64,000 nucleotides of DNA from Brachyhypopomus gauderio (taxonomy: Eukaryota > Chordata > Actinopteri > Gymnotiformes > Hypopomidae). How positions within the stretch are numbered: position 1 is the first letter of the stretch; every line of letters starts with the position of its first letter. Positions 57,050 to 64,000 of this stretch are shown here, in pieces. The stretch lies in the NCBI RefSeq assembly GCF_052324685.1, contig NC_135212.1:7789778-7853777 (forward strand), given 5' to 3'. Made by a program: the position numbers and the translations under genes. A model generated the notes under the pieces. It had not been told where the DNA came from and ran no database searches. It was given only the letters and a program-made list of their open reading frames with translations.

Positions 57050-57990
57050 CTAAACAGTTAAAAGTGGACAACCAAGACGTGGACCCGTCGGTTCTGTAAC
57101 GCCCATTTTCACGTCATGGTAGAAAACCAATCGGATTAAAAATGTGAAAACGTCCTGCTGCATTTCGAGGGGGAATACGGGGAGAATTCATTTGTTTTAC
57201 ATTTCACATCTATTCTGGACTGTACAGTAATAAATAACACAAGTAGATATCGGATGTGTTGTGTACGTAGTTTTGCACAGACGGGACGGAGCGGTTGGTT
57301 TGAGGGAAACCAGCACACGTTTGGGTTTCGGTGCCCCTTCTTCCTGCTGGACTTGTGTGCTCCGGATCCGGAGAGTCGCCCATGATCGCCTCCCCGCCGC
57401 CGCATGTGAATAAACAAACACGGGTTCAGAAGGAAGGATCGGTGCAGGAGCTCCGTGGCGATCGGAACTTTGGACGCACGTTTATTGGACCGATTTCACA
57501 GGAAATGCCTTCGCTGGAAAAGCTGTTGGGGTCGCGCGTATAGGAGGACTACCCCGCGGTGGTGTGACCCGTGTCCGTTTCTCCTGGTTCCGCCGAGGTG
57601 AGCTCACGGATCCGCTCGATCCTGCCGACCCAAACGCGACCACGTCGGGCTGATTCGGTGATCTGAGCGATCATGGGTCATTGATTCCTTCGCGCCTGTA
57701 ATAGATCAAGCGAGCGGAGGCGGTCGTGCTCCCTGGCTGCCCGAGGCAGGTGTGTGTGTTGGTGTAACACTCTGTGCCCGGTGCCATCACGTCGTATTGC
57801 GGAGGGAGCTGGTGACACACTTTGGTCACGCCAAAATTCACTTCGTGCGCGCCTTTGTTTTGCAGGATGATGATATACCAGCAGAACTGCATTCTCGGAC
57901 ACTTTTAAGACCCCCCCCCCCGGTTCTGGCATTTCACGTTAGTCAGAACCGTCTATTCTGAGCGTCTATTGAGCAGGACGTGTAGTTAAC
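57050..57990. promoter_or_regulatory. CpG-rich block, candidate promoter / first exon of an unidentified gene
   Basis: CpG dinucleotides are much denser than in the surrounding 15 kb. A CCAAT box (57127-57131) and a CRE-like ACGTCA (57111-57116) lie near the left edge, and there is no TATA box. On the plus strand CCGCCGAG|GTGAGC at 57597/57598 is a near-perfect splice donor, so a TATA-less plus-strand transcript with a mostly untranslated first exon is plausible. Only short reading frames are present; no family was recognised, and the rest of the gene would lie beyond the window or in a long first intron. Confidence 0.5.
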
Positions 57991-59232
57991 TTCTAGTGTG
58001 TATGAATGGCAGACGAGCTAAAGGACAGTCCAGATCACACCAGCACCATGGGCCTGCCTACGTCAACGTCCATGCATCGTAGAACAAAAACTATAACGTC
58101 ATCAGTGACAGAGAGGTGAAGGGACTCCCTTTATAGCAGCCGTTTGTCAGGGTTATGATCCTTCATTTTATGTTGCGGTGTTTATTAAAGCTTTATTGGG
58201 TGTCCTTAAAGCTGGCGTCTGACCTTTGAACGCCATGGCATGGAGACATAGCTAGGGGTCTGATCATCAATGTTCAGAGAAAGCAATGGCAGGAGTGTTT
58301 TAGCTAATGGAGAAAAATGATCACAGATCTGACGTTTTCTTTTCAGTCTTCGTTCTGTCCGCTGCCCCATTGTGTAGTTGTTTGTTGGTTTATTGTGGGA
58401 GCACGGAGTCACTGAGGGGAACAGCTGAGGGCTGGGTTGGGTGGTTTGTAGATTTGCTATAATAGTTGTGTTGACAGGGTCTAATAAAAGGGTTACTCCT
58501 GAACAGTGTTGATGATGTGCTGAATAAACAGGATTTTGGATTTTCTCACAAATGGCACAAATAAGCACCTCATTAATGAGAGGTTTCTGAGGTTCATCAG
58601 AGCCTCTTGGTTGACGGACATCTTGGACGAAAGACTCTCCGATTGTTGTTCATGTTTGCAGGTGAGCTGACGACTCTGAGAGCAGGAGAGGGAGGGAAGG
58701 ACTGGAAAGAGGGTTTCCTGCTGACTCAGAGTGCAAGCGGTTGATCCCAGTGGTGTAAACGCCAGGCAGAGACGGGATGTTTTGCGTTCTTTCTAAAGCT
58801 CTCGTCTGCGAGGGAGTGCTGGTTTTCTTTTCTGTTGTGGTTACTGGACACAGAGGAACCCAGGTCAACCTTACATAGACTAAAACGCGCCTGTAGTAGG
58901 ACCACCAGTACGGCGTTGGTTTTGGTTTACTGTCACTGGGATTAGACATTCAGGAACAGAGAAGCATTAACTGTCTTCCAGAATTCCAGTGAGCGATCAC
59001 TAACTGGCACGGAGTCTGCCAGTGGTCACAGTCGCTGCGGGCACTGAGTTAGCCTTAAGGGAAGGGTGTTAACCCTGTGCCTGCTATTGCTGGGGTGCTG
59101 CGGGCTCAGGAATTCCCTGCTGCTCTGTTTCATGTTTAAATGCTGGTCCCTTCTCCAGAGGTCAGATCAGAATTGGTGTGGAAGGAGAGACAGGTGGTCT
59201 GGCCCAAATAAGAGCCTACATGGGAACTGAAG
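57991..59232. other. No feature recognised
   Basis: Unique sequence downstream of the CpG block; possibly intron. Confidence 0.5.
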
Positions 59233-59728
59233 GCAAATGAGAGTGTAGTCGCAGTATTGAAGGGTGCTACTGAGTGTAGTCGCAGTATTGAAGGGTGCTA
59301 CTGAGTGTAGTCGCAGTATTGAAGGGTACTACTGAGTGTAGTCGCAGTATTGAAGGGTACTACTGAGTGTAGTCGCAGTATTGAAGGGTACTACTGAGTG
59401 TAGTCGCAATATTGAAGGGTAGTACTGAGTGTAGTCGCAATATTGAAGGGTACTACTGAGTGTAGTCGCAATATTGAAGGGTACTACTGAGTGTAGTCGC
59501 AATATTGAAGGGTGCTACTGAGTGTAGTCGCAGTATTGAAGGGTGCTACTGAGTGTAGTCGCAGTATTGAAGGGTGCTACTGAGTGTAGTCGCAGTATTG
59601 AAGGGTGCTACTGAGTGTAGTCGCAGTATTGAAGGGTGCTACTGAGTGTAGTCGCAGTATTGAAGGGTGCTACTGAGTGTAGTCGCAGTATTGAAGGGTG
59701 CTACTGAGTGTAGTCGCAGTATTGAAGG
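59233..59728. repeat. 31-bp minisatellite, 16 copies
   Basis: Unit 'tactgagtgtagtcgcagta' plus 'ttgaagggtgc', with CAGTATT/CAATATT and GGTGC/GGTAC variants grouped in blocks. Confidence 0.96.
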
Positions 59729-60324
59729 CGGGTTGGTGGTTGCTAGGGCTCTACTGAGATTATGAATTTTTTTTACATTTGCAAGAGTTTATAAGTCTCG
59801 CATTTTTTGGCAGTTCCTTTATAGATCTGATTCTAATTAAACACACAGTTTTAACAAAAATGTGGAGTCCTAGTGACCTCGGTCTCCTAAAGTATTCAAA
59901 GAATTTTTACCCCAAACAGAAAGAACATGTGGCGTAACAACATGGGTCTGAACGTGCATATATGGCTGGTGTTTGTCATGTTTCATATTTTAGCAGAGAA
60001 ATAGGCAAATGATGTCTGTGATGGCTGTAACAAGTTTGCCCTCATGTGACCTTTGTGTTGTATCTGCTGGTCTTATCAAGGATAAAAATACCTGACTAAT
60101 AAACCAGAGTTCAGATGCTGTCTTTGTTGCTATTAAATGCAAATATGAGATCAGTCACAATGCTTTCAGATGGACTGCAGCATAGTTGTGGTATTCATGC
60201 TAGCCTTTGCGTGTAGATAGTGAATTGTGTTTACTTAGTGACCCTTGGACTGGTGTAGTCACTGCCATGACACCACCCTGCAGCCCAGGCAGGTTCCAGG
60301 CAGGTTATGATTAGGATTATCTGC
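59729..60324. other. No feature recognised
   Basis: Unique sequence. Confidence 0.5.
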
Positions 60325-60520
60325 AGTAGGTTAGGGCTGGGGTTACCTTTAGCACGTTAGGGTTGGGGTTACCTTTAGCACGTTAGGGTTGGGGTTACCT
60401 TTAGCACGTTGGGGTTGGGGTTACCTTTAGCACGTTAGGGTTGTGGGTTCAGCAGGTTCCAGGCACTCCCATGTGATGTGAATGTGAGTTTAGGGTTTAG
60501 GGTTAGGGGTTAGGGTTTCC
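60325..60520. repeat. 25-bp repeat and short TTAGGG-like stretch
   Basis: Four copies of 'gttggggttacctttagcac' plus 'gttag' (60335-60440), then 'gtttagggtttagggttagg' (60488-60507). The telomere-like words are degenerate and short. Confidence 0.85.
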
Positions 60521-63500
60521 TTCAGAAGGTTCCAGACACTTGTGTATGTTATGAGAGCATAAAGCAACTCTTGTTCTTTAAACAGCCTGTCTGGCTTTGT
60601 TGACTTTTGACTGACATGGGAGTTTTCCTTCTGTGGTGAGAGTGAGGACAGCTTTTCTAAGGAGACATGTCTGACTTCTTGATTCTGCTCTGTGCAAAAG
60701 CACTAAAAGCTCCACCTGGGTTGACCTTGTGGTAGGTGTGTTCTACTGTGTCATTTTGTCCACGGTGAAGGTTGTTTCTTGGATTTATTATTGTATTCTA
60801 GTGACCATTGCTGTCATTGTCTGCTGTGATATTGCCTCGAGCAGCCAATCCAAACTGCTTGTAAAATCGCGTGTTAAGTATAAAGGACTATCCCACAGTG
60901 ACTGACATTTCAAATTACACATCTTCTTACCAGGTAGGTACAATTACAGGTCACGCATATGTGGACTGGCGGGAAAGACATGGCTTTGTTGACAGTGTCT
61001 CCTTAAGTGGGACGTGTGCTGCCCGTCCTGCCTGCGGTTAGCGTTAGCTCTCTCTTTTGCTCTGTGAGGTGCGTCAGGTCGATCCATATTTGGTGTCTTT
61101 CCTTCTCCTGTAATCTGGGTGTGATGTCATTGTCTTTTATTGTCGTCTGTGGTGTGGTGGAGCTCAACCCCACGTGCCTCACGCCGTCGTGTGCAGTCAC
61201 AACACCATTAGAACCTTCCAAACCTTCAACGCCCTTTCTTACCCTTTACCACAAATCCACTCTAACTGTACGTTTATCTCCTGGAGGCATTTATTAATGA
61301 ATACATGAATACACAATGACACACATCCTCCTGAAACATGAGCAGAGAGCCCTCTTCCTCCTGCCTCTCTGCCCACGGAGCTGAGGAGATGTCAGGGCGT
61401 CTTCTTGTGGGTGTTCTGCCTCAGCTGTCACTGTACCCTGGTCCACAGTGCTTCCTTTAACGCCCCACACTGCTGCGTCATAAATTGGTCTCTTCACTAG
61501 CTCGGTTCTCTTCTGAAACGGAGAGACGGCGGGACGGAGAGACGGAGAGACGGAGAGCAGCTTCCGTGTTGCCCTTGTTCTGCTGGTCTCCTTTTCCCAG
61601 GATGCCGCAGTGTCCTCGGTGTCGTGCCGTGGTGCGCGTGTGCGTTTCCGGCCCGCTGCCTCCCTCAGTGTGCTCACCTCAGCAGGGAGTCTGGCACATG
61701 CACACTCACACAGTTCCTTCTTAGCCCCACTTCCTTAGCAACTGTCTCTAAGCATGTCCTTTTAATCGGAGGAGTAGAGGACCACACAGTGATTACAGCT
61801 ATGCGTGTATGTGCACAGCTATCCATGTAGGAACTAACCCTAACACCTAGTCTACAATTTGAGGTGTGTCCTGTGTACTTGGAGTTCTTCATGTTTGATA
61901 ATAGACGGTGCAGTAATGTTGTGAATGTGCAGACAGGTCGTTAATCATTATCTTACAAGACCTCGGACAACAAAAGGAAAATGTTAATAAGCATCAGTAA
62001 ATAAAAATGTCATCTTGGTTACCCTTTGTTTGTGTGAACGAAGAGTTTCTCCAGTGTTTGCTTAGAAATAAATATACTGCTGTATTCCCCAGCAGTTTGT
62101 TTAGAGACCTGTTGTAGGTAGGTCTGTTGTTGTTTTTAGTCATCATCTAGTCCATGATCAGTGGTTGGTTTCTGATCACAGGGCTGTTGCTGCTGGGGTT
62201 TTTGTGTGGTGGAATCAATTTCCAACTGAGCAGACTGACGAGATAAAAATAAAAAAATAAAAAGATCACCAACACTGCTTGTGCCTCAGAAACGGCTCAA
62301 CACTGCTTGTGCCTCAGAAACAGCTCAAGGATGTTGTGTTAAGGATGGTTCTCCCAAAATATATACTGAGTCTGTAATGTTAACAACTAAAGTCACTGAG
62401 AGGGGGAGGGGGGTGTGATCCCAGGAGCGTGATGGGTGAGGGATCATCTACATTTACACTCTAGGACTCTCTGGGCAGATATCTCACCTCAACATGCAGC
62501 AGCTTCTCCATCTAGCAGGAATTCCAATACAGTGGGAGTTGTAGTCCTGGAGTTGTAGGTGGGGCTGGTGGCCTGCATCAGCAGAACGCCTAGAGTTGTG
62601 GGTTGGACTGTAGGCGGGGCTGTGGGCGGAGCTGTAGGCCTGCATCAGCAGAATGCCTGGAGCTGGAGGCGGGGCTGTAAGTGGAGCTGCGTTTGTGGAG
62701 CTCTGGCTTGAGACGTCCTGCAGATCTGTGGTTATCTTTAGCACACATCCAAGTGGTGCTGGGGTTCCAGTCTTCTGCAGAAGCTCTTTCACACTGAAAT
62801 ACGAGCTTGTGTAAAAAGGTCCTCACAATTTTATAGTGTCTCGGTTTGTTTAGCTCACTAAGCTAGTGAACCTGTGTTTATTTTGCATAATGCAGTGTTG
62901 GTGGATCTCTGCGATTTGCAGTCCACCCTTGGCCTGAATCTTAGTTTTTGTGTTGCTAGTTTAGGTGTAAATATGTTGAGTGACGCTGCACTTGCTTTGA
63001 GGTTTTCACACATTCACCTGGTTAACCACACACATCTGTTGGTTGTGAGATATGCAAATATAAGAATCTGATATTCAAATGTTACGATTCTGGCAACCAG
63101 TCATGACATGTTTGACATGCATGACATACTTTAAGTATTGATCACTGTGGTGGGAGGAATGTGTCTAGACAGTCAGGTGGCGTTCTTTGACATTTTTGTC
63201 ATGGACGTTGGCTTCATCTTCTCCACGTTGTCTGAAAGAGCAGTGATGGTGGAGGAGTGTGTAGACCAGCCTGAGGTCTGGGCTCACTGGGGTCATCCAG
63301 GAGAGTAGGGTTTAGCGTTAGGGGATAGGCATCAGGGCCATCTCCTCCAACAAACCACTGGTGTAGTCTTAAAGCTTGCATGTGATTGGTTGTTCCCTTA
63401 AATGACCAAACAAATGATCTATCATAATCTGTACTTATGAATGATTTGATGACTCTCCAGAAGATGGACAGTTTGTCTGATTGTCCTTTGCCGTTGGACA

Positions 63501-64000
63501 CATCACATGCTGGTTTTGAAAGTAGCCCAGTTACTGGGTGTTTTTTCCATGATTTTGAAGCATTTCTTTTGCATTTGTTTGTGCCTTTTGCTCTGTAAGA
63601 TGTTCAGTTGGAAAATTACTGTGTTTGCCTTGGTGGAAGATGAGGGTGGTGTTAGATGGAGGTGTCCCTGTGTCGGGGCTCCCTGCTCCATCACAGAGAC
63701 CTGCACTGATGGTGCTGTACGGTGCTTCACCCTCCTCTCCATCGGGAGCGCTGAGCTGACACAACACCATGTGAGACATTTTTTTTTTACTGTTGTCGAT
63801 GTGGACACCACCTTCCTGGACACCACCTTCCTGGTATCACTGCTGTCCTGTTTCTGCTGGTCTTCTGCAGACTGGCACATCGCCTGGTCTTGTGTCGTCC
63901 AGGACTGGAGAATGCAGGATGTCCTGCAGCGGGACTGGTGTCTTGCCGTGCGTGTTGTCCGTGTGTCGTAACTGTTCCTTAAACGTGCTCAGCTGAACAC
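60521..64000. other. No gene recognised; minor duplications
   Basis: Contains GACGGAGA repeats (61520-61556), a 29-bp tandem pair 'aacactgcttgtgcctcaga' (62270-62327) and a ~110-bp imperfect duplication with GGGCGGAGC/GGCGGGGC words (62540-62690). Open frames at 61.3-61.7 and 63.5-64.0 kb exist on both strands without recognisable domains. Confidence 0.5.

Noticed and set aside
61294..61677. 127-codon minus-strand frame rich in Arg/Ser
   Set aside because: Overlaps GACGGAGA simple repeat, is mirrored by plus-strand frames, and matches no known domain.
63507..63971. 154-codon frame with hydrophobic and Cys-rich segments at the window end
   Set aside because: Both strands carry similar-length frames over the same bases, with no splice sites or recognisable family.

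Overview
This is vertebrate nuclear DNA, almost certainly from a teleost fish. The evidence is two recognisable split vertebrate genes with GT-AG introns, tRNA-derived fish SINEs, a Tc1-like transposon with Sleeping-Beauty-style inverted/direct repeats, several hAT elements, and very many CA/GT/CT microsatellites. The fish order cannot be fixed from the sequence alone. No prokaryotic-type operon, CRISPR array or defence island is present.

Two genes can be rebuilt exon by exon. WFDC1 (secreted WAP-domain protein) lies on the + strand in six exons from 15521 to 26644. UTP4 (cirhin, WD40 subunit of the small-subunit processome) lies on the - strand in fifteen coding exons from 38156 down to 31589. 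Its exons join in frame to 685 residues, about the length of the human protein. The two genes converge on a 5 kb stretch (26.6-31.6 kb) made mostly of tandem repeats and one hAT element. A CpG-rich block at 57.05-58.0 kb, with a CCAAT box, a CRE-like site and a good splice donor, is the only candidate promoter of a further gene; no further coding exon was recognised.

Layout. 0-13 kb: repeats only, namely minisatellites, an inverted pair of related hAT copies (219-501 and 6720-7685), a V-SINE-like element, and a hAT-within-hAT nest at 9.38-12.41 kb with internal tandem duplications. 13-27 kb: WFDC1, with introns carrying MITEs, SINEs and long minisatellites; intron 4 is almost entirely one array, interrupted by a 270-bp hAT. 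26.7-31.5 kb: a 27-bp array with higher-order structure, a 29-32-bp array, a C-rich array split by a second hAT, and an exact 30-bp x5 array. 31.5-38.5 kb: UTP4, with a Tc1 element in intron 12 and a 43-bp VNTR in intron 7. 38.5-64 kb: no gene recognised, many minisatellites, one SINE, and the CpG block.

Most long open reading frames here are artefacts of minisatellites whose unit lacks stop codons, and should not be read as proteins. The most interesting content is genome architecture: nested transposons with exact target-site duplications that split tandem arrays, two different hATs that hit the same octamer, and an unusually high minisatellite density. I did not find a previously undescribed functional system.
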